From positions 1-46,000 of the forward strand of contig JAQGDQ010000470.1 of assembly GCA_030141605.1 (NCBI GenBank): a stretch of DNA of 46,000 nucleotides. The letters are read 5' to 3'. The notes beneath the pieces were generated by a model. The model saw only the letters and a program-made list of their open reading frames with translations, was not told the DNA's origin and searched no databases. Below, one piece after another: positions 1-11,988 of the stretch (position 1 is its first letter; each line of letters begins with the position of its first letter). Made by a program: the position numbers and the translations under genes. Source of the stretch: Tubiluchus corallicola. Its lineage: Eukaryota; Priapulida; Priapulimorpha; Priapulimorphida; Tubiluchidae.

Positions 1-2
1 AC

Positions 3-77
3 CTCACGTCAATAAACGGCTGCGGCCTCCTCAATAATCCACCAACAAGTACTACCACTATACGACTCAGCTCATAA
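3..77 (+). CDS. possible C-terminal end of an upstream gene (partial)
   Basis: From base 3 a frame stays open for 24 codons and ends in TAA at 75-77. The stretch is richer in G and C than the following 2 kb, and the last residues are Ser/Thr-rich. Downstream sequence looks like a 3' UTR, with AATAAA at 742-747. No domain is visible and a short open frame can occur by chance, so this is a weak call that needs the sequence to the left of the window. Confidence 0.25.
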   Translation, partial: LTSINGCGLLNNPPTSTTTIRLSS

Positions 78-189
78 ACATAACATATAAATTTTACTTA
101 CGTACTAAACGCTTCCAGAAGTTTCTGTTTGATATGAAATGCATCACTCTTAAATATTCGTACATTAATATTTTCTAACCGTCATTTTC

Positions 190-415
190 TACTAATGTCT
201 AATGTAATCTTGTAGTAAAACTTCTCGGCTTATGTAGGTATAGTCAATTCTTACTATAAATGTTAGTAATGTCTAATGTAATCTTGTAGTAAAACTTGTC
301 AGCTAGTGTAGTTATAGTCAATTCTTGCTGTAAATGTTACTAATGTCTAATATAATCTTGTAGTAAAACTTGTCAGCTTGTGTAGTTATAGTCTATTCTT
401 ACTGTAAATGTTTTT
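190..415. repeat. about 74-bp tandem repeat, three copies
   Basis: The block beginning TAATGTCTAATGTAATCTTG recurs at about 195, 268 and 342, each copy followed by a similar AAAACTTGTCAGCT stretch and a TATAGTCAATTCTTACT stretch. The copies differ by scattered substitutions. It lies in AT-rich sequence that may be the 3' UTR of an upstream gene. Confidence 0.8.
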
Positions 416-2580
416 GTAAATAATGTATAAAGTCTGTTGTGGTGAGGATCCTAAATCATGTTGTTCAAACTGTCTGATTCAATCCTATAACAAATTATGT
501 TTAAACTAGCTAACTGTTAGTAAGTTGCAATTCTTTCTGCAATGTATGTTTAAAAGAGACAAAGGTAATTTGAATTGGGCTAAAATGCTTTCCTATTTCT
601 GAAAATTATTTTAATTAACACCATATTTCCCTTTTACCTTTATTAGAACACAGTAACAGACAATGAGGTGTTGGATGCTAATTCGTTTACATTTGTTTAC
701 TTTAGTTTTGTTTAGTTTATTTGACACCCATAAAATTATACAATAAAGTAAATAAAAATACTAAATGTATGATAAAGAAATAGTCAAAAGGGTGGCGGAA
801 GAGACGCACAGAGACACACTGCCTAAATGCGCCTTGTAATATGATTCGCAACATTTCAGAATATCCAAAATAATGTAATATTAAACAATGTAATTTGTTT
901 ACATGTGGCTGTCATAATACAAATACGTTTGGTCTCGAAAGCTATAAAGAGTTTTTCAATCTGTGGTGTCTGCTATTCTATACGGACCAGCCAATCTGGA
1001 GATTTTTAGCGGATAACCTAACCAATTGTGAACCTACACAGACGGAATAATATAGACAAATTACTTTAATGTACCGCAGATAATTAATTTAGCACTACGT
1101 AATTAATTTACCCCAATTTCAAATTGTTTCTCGCCCCACAAATCTCGAGCCGCACTACGTCACATTGCAAAACAACCTCAGTGAAAAGAGAGCTAAATGG
1201 GTTGATTTATTTAACGCATTTCAATTACCAGAGGGCATCTGTCGCATTATCCATTGTTATCTGGTTGACTGTCTTTAGGTCACCAGCTTTCCTTTCTGTT
1301 AATTTTCTTTACTGCCATTGGCGTTCGTTAGCAACACAAAGTTGGTGAAAATAATAACCACAGTAAGGTCCAGTATTCATAACTGCTATTTCATTTGATT
1401 CAATTGTACTTATCGTATATAGTACTATATACGTACTTATTGCACTATATATAATAATCTTTATTTGCCATTAAAATAAATTGATAATCACTGATAAAAA
1501 CTTTACAGAGATGATCAATCAGTGTTAGTTAATAAAAACTTACACTGCTAAAGGCAAATACGTCAGTACAATCTAAACTACTGTGCAGTAATGGAAAGCA
1601 ACGACGAATAAAATCAAACATATTTACAACTATGTACAAAAAAATGAAAAAAATATGATTTAATTAATGCGGCAGTGGATGTAAAAATTCTGAATTAGTG
1701 TGTATGTTGTTATACTGGTGTGATGGTATTTCATATTTCGTTAATATTAGTGATTTTATTTTTGTTTTAAATGCTGATAGGGACTTGAATATTATGAAAA
1801 TTTAGATAAGCTGGTTGTTCATGTAAAACAAAATACAACACGTTTACAACGTCCATGTTATAAACTTTGTAATAACAGTTAATGCATCCACATGAATTAT
1901 TGTAAAGAAAGGGAGAAATTTGAAGGATAATTTGATAGTCTAACGAGGGAGAAGCGCTGAATGTCCGAGGTTCCTAAATTACCCTTTCTTTAGTAACCAA
2001 AGCTGAAAAAGTGTCAGTAAAAAGAGAAACAGTTGATTGCAATGCTAACATATACATTTTACAATATTTGCATACACAAACATCATTAATAACAGTGCAA
2101 AAAACAAACAATATAAGCATTTATGAAAACTAATCTATCAGTAAGCCGTCTAACACGAGCTTAATGTTCTACGTGATCTAAGACACAGTATCTACACATT
2201 GCCAATGAATCAGTTTGGCAGAAGGCTTAATATCTAAAATTAGGTTAGGTACAAGTTTAGGATCACGTATGCCATGCAAGGTCAAAACTACCTATGAATG
2301 CGGCTTCAACAAGTTGTTGAAATCGCGACTGTTTTACACTTGCAACAGTCCGCGACAAATATGATTACGTGAAATTTTGTTTGCAGAATCTTGAAGATAG
2401 TTGATTAGCGAAGTCCCCGTTTTAAAGATGTCTATTTTAATAACTGCTTCAGATTTCCCACAAAAGATTGTTTTAAGATCGTAAACCATTGGCGTGTGAT
2501 GCTTGTTTATCGTAAAGCGTGTTAAACTCTGTGAAAAATTAGACTACCGGGTGTCGCTGTCGTGACTGACGACGACAACG
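416..2580. other. AT-rich intergenic sequence, no gene seen
   Basis: No supported exon, RNA gene or transposon was seen. A cluster AATAAA...AATAAA at 742-755 could be a polyadenylation signal for a plus-strand gene ending before base 80. The short open frame near 1124-1348 shows no codon bias or recognisable protein and is treated as chance. Confidence 0.5.
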
Positions 2581-2590
2581 ACGACAACGC

Positions 2591-2594
2591 GATA

Positions 2595-2674
<80 letters not shown>

Positions 2675-2780
2675 GATGATCATGATGATGACGATGATGA
2701 TAGTGATGGTGATGATGATGATGACGATGATGATGGTGGTGATGACGATGAAGATGATGATGATGATACTGATGATAGTA
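2591..2780. repeat. GAT trinucleotide microsatellite
   Basis: Nearly continuous GAT repeats with scattered GAC, GGT and AGT variants. All frames through it are low-complexity and are not genes. It runs directly into the pentanucleotide array that follows. Confidence 0.95.
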
Positions 2781-2930
2781 TAATGTAATGTGATGTGATG
2801 TGATGTGATGTGATGTGATGTGATGTGATGCGATGCGATGCGATGCGATGCGATGCGATGCGATGCGATGCGATGCGATGCGATGCGATGCGATGCGATA
2901 CGATACGATATGATACGATACAATACAATA
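2781..2930. repeat. pentanucleotide array with CpG-bearing core
   Basis: Thirty consecutive 5-bp units in ordered blocks: two TAATG, eight TGATG, thirteen CGATG, three CGATA, one TGATA, one CGATA and two CAATA. The homogeneous CGATG core is flanked on both sides by units that differ mainly by C-to-T or G-to-A changes at the CpG. Confidence 0.95.
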
Positions 2931-3580
2931 TATTAGTAGTTATAATCCCTATGATTCCTTATGAATCTCTTATTACTTGAGACTCAACCACATTTAATCG
3001 CGTTTTTATCAGCATATTTTAGCTCATCAGTATGTTTCTACTCTACAGTTTCTTCTGAAATAATAGCATAAATCAACAAATTCTGCTTGATAGGTAAGTT
3101 AACAAAACGACAGTTGGCCAATTTAGTCTTTAATAAAAGAACTGTGAACATTTCTCTCGAAAACCTGTTGAAAGTTTTGTTTAGTTTTAAATTAAAAATA
3201 AAACCAAATCAGCCGTGTGACCTAAACTGACTAAATAAAGCGTGTCTGACACCCTAGTACTGTCAGTGTGAAGTTTCATAACCTGTGTCAGAAGTGTATT
3301 TTCAATTAATGCAATTACAGTAATCTGCATTCAAAGATTGTTCGTCACTACCAATAACTAGCTGTGACATGATCGGTTTGCTTAAGTAGTTTGTTCTGGC
3401 AGCAAATACCACGTATCAATATGTAAAATAATAAGTTTCTTATAATCAATTTTAACTGCCTCAGTTGTCTTAAAAGCAAAACATTCCAGAGTTGAGTTTT
3501 TGGTATATATTCAACATTATCAGTCTATTTTCGATTGTCAAATACTAAACTTACGCTACAAGTTTATGCTAAACCAATGC
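2931..3580. other. intergenic, nothing recognised
   Basis: AT-rich sequence between two microsatellites. No exon, RNA gene or repeat structure was identified by eye. Confidence 0.5.
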
Positions 3581-3588
3581 TATATTTT

Positions 3589-3619
3589 ATGATGATTATG
3601 ATGATGACGATGATGATGA

Positions 3620-3714
<95 letters not shown>

Positions 3715-3785
3715 AATGATGAATGATGATGATGATGATAATCAGGATCATGATCATGATGATAGTAATGATGATGACGATAAAA
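3589..3785. repeat. GAT trinucleotide microsatellite
   Basis: Long uninterrupted GAT run from about 3620 to 3712 with imperfect edges. It is open in several frames as poly-Asp, poly-Met or poly-His only because the unit length is three. Confidence 0.95.
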
Positions 3786-3789
3786 ATAA

Positions 3790-6700
3790 TGTATAAAATT
3801 TTAACACACAAAAAGTCAAACATCTTTTATAACAACCCAGCGTATGATATTATACTGTACCATGATAAGCTGCATCATTCCATATCACCTGCATACCATG
3901 CCATGTGAACCACATCAATATTATTACTCGACGTTATTTCACATCTCCTCCCTCCCCCCCTAATCTTTTCATATGTGCTTTGTTCCCTCCTCAACAGTTC
4001 ACCACAGCCGTCGTCGCTCGAAATCTTGCAAAACTATCGAAATATTTCTCTATATTTAACTACGTTTAAATATTTGTGAGTCAGTAAAATCTAGTCATTG
4101 TACCTTTAATTATTCACTTTGTCGGAATGAACTTTATATTCACCTCTGAAATAAAAAGTTTGTTTACATTTGTTTACATTTATAAGCTTTCAGATTTAGA
4201 AAGTTTTTATGACAATACTCTACGAATTTATTAAATTGATTCTACATTTTTATCATTATGGTCATCATCATCATAATCATCATCATCATCAATTCTAATG
4301 ATGACTTGCTTAATCCAACGACGCGGTATCATCAGCAAATTTTATCAAGGAACTTGTAACTGTAAAATTGTGTTCGACAGTCATCTGTATACCGTTTCCT
4401 ACTGTTACGATATTACCACGTACTCAAACTTACTATTATAAGCGTTTTCAAAACTCACTAAACCATCGCAAGAGTTCCATTATTTTATTTTACTTAGTTC
4501 CCCCATGGAATGGCTTTTCGTGCAATTCTTTGAGCATTTTGGGATCGGAGAAATCGTCGTGAACTTGATTACAAACAAATTTTAACCATTATAACCAACG
4601 AATGTGAAAAAAATGTAAATAACAAAAAAATTAATGTGGGATTATTCTCAGTTATTTTTAATCACATGATAAAATTATGAAAAAGGTTATGCATTGATAG
4701 ATACATTCAGTTTAACCCTAAACGTGCTCTTCAAGTAGTATTTTTGAGTTACTCTCTTGAGAAGTAACTCTATAAAGCTATCCATTTCGTTGATGTAATA
4801 AGTTGTCAGCCAGTTTCTACAATGCGACATCGCAACAGCATTGCTCCCTGTTTTAAATGTTTACGGAAACGACGGCTTTATGACAACGGTAAATAGCATT
4901 CTAGATGACATAATCCGTGCAGGAGGGAAAAAAGTCAACAAGTAAGCACCCAAATGCTTCGCATTCAGGACTAATTCATTGTTCCGATTGTCCATATTCT
5001 GATCATGGTATTCTATTCTGTTAGAAACTTGGTCAATATCAAGGTCATTTTGCCAGTTCTTCCTACAAAAGCGTCGGTCAGTGTCACGTAACGGTCATGC
5101 TCATTGATGTCCAACGCGATAAGATCATAACTGGATTACAACCACGCTCGACCATTCTAGTTTTACTCTTACCATCACTGGGTCTGGATGCCTATCTATA
5201 ATACTAATACCCATTCTTGTTTAGAATTAATAAATGACTTGTCAATTTCGAGCAGTCGCAACGCCTCAGTAATGATAAAAGCACGATAAAACGGCCGGAT
5301 GATCGTAATTGTCCACTATACAAAGGTGAAAACGTAATCCCTCGCGTGTGACCACCAGCAGTACGGAAGTGTAATACTGGAGCAGGTAAAAATTTATCTT
5401 TTGCAATCATTTGTAAAAATTGTATCCGGTGCAAAAGTGTGCTGCGGACAATATTATGTTCAATAAAACGTAACAGGACAATTGGTTATGCAACACATAT
5501 ATAATAATATTCACACATGTTATTGTCTACCTTCAGTCTATTTTCATAATAAGTGATGAAATACATTGTAATGAAGGTTTAAACAATATAAACGCGTTTA
5601 TTCGGTGATGAGTGTTTTTAGAGCATAGAGTGTTATAGTCTATAAAATTTATAACGATCCATTAATCATTCTGATTTTCTATTCTTGTAAGCATTACAGT
5701 TGGATTCCACAGGCTAAAAAGGTAAGAAATTTTACACATTGTGCAATATTTTTACATGTTTGTTAGGTGTGTTTACCGTGTTTAATATTATTTGAATTTT
5801 ATTTCACAGTAATTATTTGCATAGTTCAAACTGTAGTTATGATTTTTTGCAATAATCATTATGTTATCACGCAAATCTGTAAAGTATAAGGCGCTATTAC
5901 TTTGAAATTTCTAGCCACGTGCCTGTATGGTTTTATTCCAGGTTCTCTTTGCTTAAAGCAACTTCATCTGCTTAAGCTGCGTTCACAACACGAATAAACA
6001 TTTACATGGCATTTGTTTTGTTGACATGTGTAGAGCCTCAGACAATGTTCATGATCTATATTATTTATTTTATATTATATTATTTAGTACATTTATAAAT
6101 ACATATATACTATCAGCAAACCATTTGAATATACTTACATACCTCTTTTCAAAGATAAACACTTAAACAAAAGAACAGTTAACATAAATATAAACTCTCA
6201 CTTAATTGTTCACATTGTTTACTAATCTTGTTAATTAATGTTATTTTGCTTGTTGATCTGTTTGTTTATTTGTGTAATTGTACCATGAGTACGAATGAAA
6301 TGATCTTATACATAAAACGAATTCAAACAAACACTAAACAAGGTCATAAGCGAATATGAAAAGCAACAATTAATGTCTGGAATTCAGCACGTGAAGAAAT
6401 AAAATCTTCAACGAGTTGAAAAGATCTCCGAGAGAAACTAAAGAGTACACTACTCAAAAATTATGAGAGGTCTCCCCTTACAAAAATGATAAAACAGTTA
6501 CAAATAATGATTATGTCTATACATTACCAGCAGCATAATGTAAATTCCATCTAATAATCGAAATAGGAAAGGCTCTCTGTAAAAATACATATTTTAAAGT
6601 CATTTTTAAATGTTTTGTGCGCATGCGTGGTCGATGTGAATTTGTGAAGTTAAATTTTGTAATTCAATTTTAATTTTACGCTATGTAAATATGTAAATTT

Positions 6701-7170
6701 TACCTTTTTTATTCACTTTTAAAAAAATTAACTTTTGTAAAAAAAATTTAGAATAACACTATTGCCTACAACTCTCTTTAACTGATTATCTGGTCATACA
6801 TATAATATTTTATGCTTGTCTGGTACAAAGAATATTAACATGGAAAGCTTTCGATGGTGGCTAGTATTCAAAAGAGAAGCATTTTGCAATTGCAACAAAT
6901 TTGGGTGTGCTTTAAGTATGTCACTTTTAAGTATCTTAAGTATTTTAGGTATCATAGTACACAACATATCTTATCCTGACATAAAATACAGAGACGTAAA
7001 TCATACGCAGGCTGCAAAAAAAACAAAGCTGCACAATACACATACATGTACATGTATTTCATATAGGAACTTGTGCATTTACACACATTTTACCAGCTAT
7101 GCTTATGTTTCGTAAATTCACGAAATGTACAACTTATAATTTTAGCTACATTGAAATGAGTATTCTTTTG
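3790..7170. other. intergenic, no gene seen
   Basis: Mostly AT-rich. A short imperfect ATC run lies at about 4262-4290. Between about 4840 and 5440 the base composition is less AT-rich and short open frames occur on the minus strand (41 codons around 5005-5130; 76 codons at 5204-5434), but neither shows a motif I can name. They could be remnants of an old transposon. No RNA gene was seen. Confidence 0.45.
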
Positions 7171-7185
7171 TGAAAATTGTCGTAT

Positions 7186-7644
7186 CCTGACCCAAACCCA
7201 ACCTGGCAATATCGTGACCCAGACCCAACCTGGCAGTATCGTGACCCAGACCCATCCTGGCAGTATCGTGACCCAGACCCAACCTGGCAGTGTCGTGACC
7301 CAGACCCATCCTGGCAGTATCGTGACCCAGACCCAACCTGGCAGTGTCGTGACCCAGACCCATCCTGGCAGTATTGTGATGCAGACCCATCCTGGCAGTA
7401 CCGTGAACCAGACCCATCCTGGCAGTATCGTGACCCAGACCCAACCTGGCAGTGTCGTGACCCAGACCCATCCTGGCAGTATTGTGACCCAGACCCATCC
7501 TGGCAGTATCGTGAACCAGACCCATCCTGGCAATATCGTGACCCAGACCCATCCTGGCAGTATCGTGACCCAGACCCATCCTGGCAGCATCGCGACCCAG
7601 ACCCAACCTGGCAATATCGTGACCCAGACCCATCCTGGCAGTAC
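7186..7644. repeat. 27-bp minisatellite, 17 copies
   Basis: Seventeen tandem copies of a 27-bp unit built around GACCCAGACCCATCCTGG followed by CAGTATCGT. In one plus frame each unit reads as a nonapeptide of the form DPDPSWQYR, with Ser/Thr, Tyr/Cys and Asp/Glu variants. Variants recur with a four-unit (108-bp) period: copies 7-10 and 11-14 carry nearly the same series. The unit lacks stop codons in several frames on both strands, so the long open frames are expected without selection. I see no splice sites, start context or signal peptide that would make it a gene. Confidence 0.9.
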
Positions 7645-7699
7645 AGAGTTTCTTTTCGTGATTTTATAGGTTTCAGATTTCATAGCTTAAAATGATAAA

Positions 7700-9040
7700 C
7701 TTGAAACATTTTTATTCTGGGTTACTGGGATTTAGCGTCAGACCCAGTCCTTGGTTACCTTTTCTTGAAGATGCTTACGAAATGTATGTCAGCTAACGTA
7801 AATAGATGCGCTGTTTGTTAATTAATTTGTAGCCATTTTGGACCACGTTGATGGCCATGATGTGTAAAAAACTGAATGTATTATCCTTTTTACCTTTTTA
7901 TTCATCTTAGTGTCTAATAAGTTTTGCAAATAACTGCTTGCTATACACAAAAACGACCAAATTAATGTTTACAATGATATAATAATGATGTAGAACAGCA
8001 TTAGACCACGATCGTCTGAAATGTATTATTCCAAAATACAGTTCTCCATTCTTACACTAGCCTTGTGAGAAAACGGTACAATGGCGAAAGCAGAATGTTA
8101 ATTTGTAACAAATTAGCTTTCTGTTGGTTAAAGTCACAATAAAGTTCAGACTCGAGTACTTTGTTTTTGCAATTAGTCTAGTGAACTACAAGGCTGAAGT
8201 CAGATTTCAGTTCACTGCTTTCATTCATCAGTCACTGCTGCCAATTTTGTGTAATGAATAAATGAATAAATGAGAGCTTTTGCAAAGTGTAAATTTAATG
8301 GTATGCAGTAAAAGTTTGTGCATCGGTAGATTTTACAGTTTCAGGACACATTTTTCTGAACCAGTCATTGGGCCAATTTTGTGCCACGCGTAATAATTTC
8401 ATATTTGTATAGTCAGCAGTGGTAAAATATCGGTAAGTCCTTTTGTGTTACTGTTTAACAAATCCACAATGCGTGGATATTTAACTTGAAACGTATCAGG
8501 CGGTACTATTGAAATGTGGACATAATAATAGGTAACCGTGTTTGCAATTAGGCCATAATTTGCACATTATACCCAGGTAGATGAGCGAAGTTGTCTCTGT
8601 TCTTAGTCCAGCACCATGCAGGAAATTCAGGATTTTTATTTGATTATTCCGGAAAACACCAACATGGAGAGAAACAAAAGTAAGCAATCAAGAAGGATTA
8701 GATTAAGCAAATGGAAAATAGATGTATACACAATTACTAGAGCATTAACAATATCTTTAATGAACATTATCAACAGCAGTTACTTTGAATAATTTTACAA
8801 TTTTAATCCCGAAAATCAAGAACGCAGTACTTATTTGATCTAAGGAAACTACAACTAGTTCTTGAAGTCTTAACACTTTCACGCTTCGATTTTGAGCGAG
8901 TTAAAAACTCTTCGTGACCATCAACTGATTTAAATCGACGAAGTTAATCGACTATGCTCGCTTGCATGAAGTACTGCAGCCAGACAGACACGACTTTTCA
9001 TGATCATGGCTGACTGTTTACCTTAAGCCACTAGACAGCA
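7700..9040. other. intergenic, no gene seen
   Basis: No supported exon or RNA gene. The sequence is AT-rich with no clear repeats apart from a short AATGAATA duplication near 8255-8268. Confidence 0.5.
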
Positions 9041-9042
9041 GA

Positions 9043-9082
9043 TACAATAATAACAATAATAACAATAATAATAATAATAATA

Positions 9083-9120
<38 letters not shown>

Positions 9121-9154
9121 TATTATTATTAATATTATTATTATTATTATTATT

Positions 9155-9205
<51 letters not shown>

Positions 9206-9209
9206 TTCA

Positions 9210-9246
<37 letters not shown>

Positions 9247-9254
9247 CATTATTA

Positions 9255-9332
<78 letters not shown>
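9043..9332. repeat. compound AAT/ATT and ATC microsatellite (LINE tail)
   Basis: AAT, then ATT, then a block of about sixteen ATC units, then ATT again. On the minus strand the AAT run at the high-coordinate end directly follows a LINE 3' end (ACGAAATAAACTC then ATA repeats), so the microsatellite probably grew from the retrotransposon tail. Confidence 0.9.
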
Positions 9333-9945
9333 GAGTTTATTTCGTATAAAATATACAGTTTACAAAGATAAAGATGTTAGTAAAATAACATATCTACAGA
9401 AATTCAACTTTATAATAACCACTCATTGTAGTTCCTTTGTTACAGTACACAGTGTTGTAAGGAGCTATAATAGATGTCTTAAAACATAATTTTTAAATGA
9501 GTTCTTAACCTTTAATTTTACATTTTCGTTTAAATCTACAGTACAGCCATATTTAAATCTTAAATTTACTCGACTGTTATTTACATAGTAGCATAGCTTT
9601 GGAATTCTCAATGTGCAAGACTTTGCAATTTTTCTCACAAAGTTTATTTTTCGACTATCTATTAAATAATTCGCAGGCATTGTGCCACAAAAATACATTA
9701 ACAATTTGACGCTTTCATTTTGTCTAAAACCGAATATTTTTCTATAAGCAGTGTTCCATTTACCCTAACGGCATTAACTTCATTGTTTGATATACCCCCA
9801 ATTTCGCATCCGTATAACAAAATGGGTAGACAATATGTATTGATCAGAGTTTTAGCTACTATGTCATTACGATTATGGCCCATACTTGAGAGAATATTAT
9901 CCACGGAACCAATAAATCTGCATGTATTATAATTTAAGATCAAAA
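9333..9945 (-). mobile_element. decayed LINE 3' end (reverse transcriptase C-terminal region)
   Basis: Read on the minus strand, bases 9943-9700 encode a stretch containing LINTYCLPILLYGCE, the pattern seen at the C-terminal side of many non-LTR reverse transcriptases. After a one-base shift near 9720 the reading continues as SVKLLMYFCGTMPANYLIDS and on to a stop at 9465, again typical of LINE C-termini. A short 3' UTR and an AAT microsatellite tail follow. The frameshift and the lack of the upstream endonuclease and catalytic core make this a dead, 5'-truncated copy. The clade was not determined. Confidence 0.8.
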
Positions 9946-11000
9946 TACGACCTCTTCACCGTGAACAGCACTTAAAACACGATGCAGTTTGTAAATTGTT
10001 CATCTTTTCCCGTGTCACTTTTTTCGGCAAAGCGCACACCATATCCAGAACTGACTGGCAGGGTCTACCATTTTCGGTGATTGTGACACGACTGGAACCT
10101 GTACAATTATCAATTCTAACCTTCTAAAAGACGACGCGCTGAAGTGGCAAAGGTGTTCTTAGGCATGATAGGATACGTATAGTTTTTTAGTAAGAGAAAT
10201 AGGCAAGAGACAATAGCAATTTTCCAGACAGCCACCTTCTATAAGAACCAACGTCTTGCTGGTTTATTGACAAAGCTCTGTCCGTCTTATAATGAAAGAT
10301 AAAAAATTGGCAACGCAAACATTTTTACTTTGTTGCAAAACGAATTCAGAAGATGAAGTAGCAAATTATTTATAAATTTTCGTTATCTACAAAGCATTAG
10401 GAGTACAAATGTTATAATTCACTCCATTAAAATGCTCTACTCTTCAATTTACTTAACTAGGGCATAAATATGTTTTGGTATTTCGAATAAACAGTCAAAT
10501 TTAATGCATGAAATTTTATTAGCATAATAAATTAAAATATGATGAAACTATTTTCGCAAACTGCGATGTCGCCGACGGAAGCACGCATGCTGGAAAACCT
10601 AAATTAAATAATTGGCATAAAATACAAATACATGTACCTTAAACCTACTAAACGTAAGTTGAGTTGTAAAGAAATTATTCACAATGAACAAAGTCACTAG
10701 GCGAATTCGAGTTTTACAGGAATTCATCATAAAAAAATTGGCACAAAACCGTAAAACAACCCAAACTAATTGATCGCAGCCTCGTTTCGAAACCAAAGTT
10801 GTGGGCATTTTGTTACTCTTGATGCTTTTTTACACAAGCGTGCGGACATTTTGACACTTTCTGTAATCGGTTCTCGTTTACTGCTCGTGTGTGGATCAGA
10901 TGAATATTTTGTACTGGGTTTAACTCTGCTTTCTCTCGTCTATTGAACGCGATAGTCCCACAAAAACTGCGTTCAGTTACCGAAATGCAGAAACTGACTG
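9946..11000. other. intergenic, no gene seen
   Basis: The LINE may extend slightly into the left edge. Minus-strand open frames at about 10600-11055 have no recognisable protein or codon bias. No RNA gene was seen. Confidence 0.45.
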
Positions 11001-11001
11001 G

Positions 11002-11391
11002 CCATTGATTCATGGTTATTTGTACCAAACATTCGCTTTTTTCAATTTCTAACACGGTAAATCGGTGTTAAATTATCGAAAGGTATTATTATATTATTAA
11101 AAGGTATTATTATATTATATTAGTAAAATATATTATTAAAAGATACACTTCCAGTACGAATTAATTAAACATCTTAGTAATTGTCGATTTGGTAACCATT
11201 GATTCATAATTATTCATACCTAACAATCGCTTTTTTCAATTTCTAACACGGTAAATCAATGTTAAATTATTAAAAGGTATTATTATATTATTAAAGGGTA
11301 TTATTATATTATATTAGTAAAAGATATGATTAAAAGATACACTTATAGTACGAATTAAATAAACAAGTTAGTAATTGTCGATTTGGTAACC
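11002..11391. repeat. 195-bp tandem duplication
   Basis: Two head-to-tail copies of about 194-195 bp, starting CCATTGATTCAT at 11002 and 11196 and ending TTGTCGATTTGGTAACC. Each contains its own short direct repeat of GGTATTATTATATTATTA. The copies differ at a modest number of positions. Confidence 0.85.
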
Positions 11392-11958
11392 TTTTTCAAA
11401 AAATTAGCTCCTCTGTTAAAATTTTTATCAGCTCTGTGCAACGGCTAAGAGAACGTTTTTACAATGCCCTGTGATTGTTGTACTAATCTCGTATAAACGC
11501 TTTAAATAAACGCAATGTTGAAGTTCAAAGGTATAGTCACGTGTTTAATTATAGCGAAGACAGGCGGCACAATCAAGAACAAACTCTGTGTTTGTATGTA
11601 GAGACCCGGTAGTGAAAGTTTGCAATATAATTATGGCTAATAGCGTATAATCGGTAGAAGAGAGTCTCTAATACGCCCAAGCAAGCGCGGAAATACACCT
11701 TACTGGCCAGGGCAATTTATTTCTAATTAGAAATCCAACTTCTGCTTTACAAATCTAACTTCTGCAAGTGTAGACGCAAAATACAGTGAAATGTCATTAA
11801 ACTGTTAACTTAATGCACATTTTACGTAATTGGGTGCTGAAGTAAATTCGTTTCATGTTCCAGTTGTTTTGCAATTGAGCTGCAATGTTTCTATGCTCTT
11901 GAGAAGATAAAAACGAGTGATTTTTGTTTTTTTTTCAGAAGATTAATCCTGTCATAAC
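11392..11958. promoter_or_regulatory. 5' flank of the ZP gene with a 5' acceptor site
   Basis: No exon was recognised upstream of the ATG. A pyrimidine tract of about 14 T followed by CAG ends at 11938, only 20 bases before the start codon at 11959. That is a strong splice acceptor, so the 5' UTR is either joined from an upstream exon or receives a trans-spliced leader. The transcription start cannot be placed from sequence alone. Confidence 0.5.
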
Positions 11959-11988
11959 ATGAGACGACAAATTTTGCTTCTAGTCTTG
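11959..11988 (+). CDS. ZP gene exon 1: start and signal peptide core
   Basis: Ten codons, MRRQILLLVL, followed by the donor GTATGT. Joined in phase 0 to exon 2, which adds VAFATETA, this makes a short hydrophobic signal peptide with probable cleavage after VAFA. The ATG follows a splice-acceptor-like tract by 20 bases and is the only start that supplies a signal sequence. Confidence 0.85.

Noticed and set aside
2522-3908. Open frames encoding poly-Ile, poly-Met, poly-Asp, poly-His or Ser-His-Arg-Ile repeats
   Set aside because: They only read through GAT and pentanucleotide arrays, whose unit sequences lack stops. There is no start context or unique protein sequence.
5005-5434. Minus-strand frames that vaguely recall a PIF/Harbinger-type transposase
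   Set aside because: The resemblance is a few residues from memory, the frames are broken by stops, and no catalytic residues could be placed.
7090-7695. Four overlapping open frames of 150-197 codons on both strands
   Set aside because: All come from the 27-bp minisatellite. A stop-free unit divisible by three keeps several frames open, and no signal, splice site or unique domain is present.
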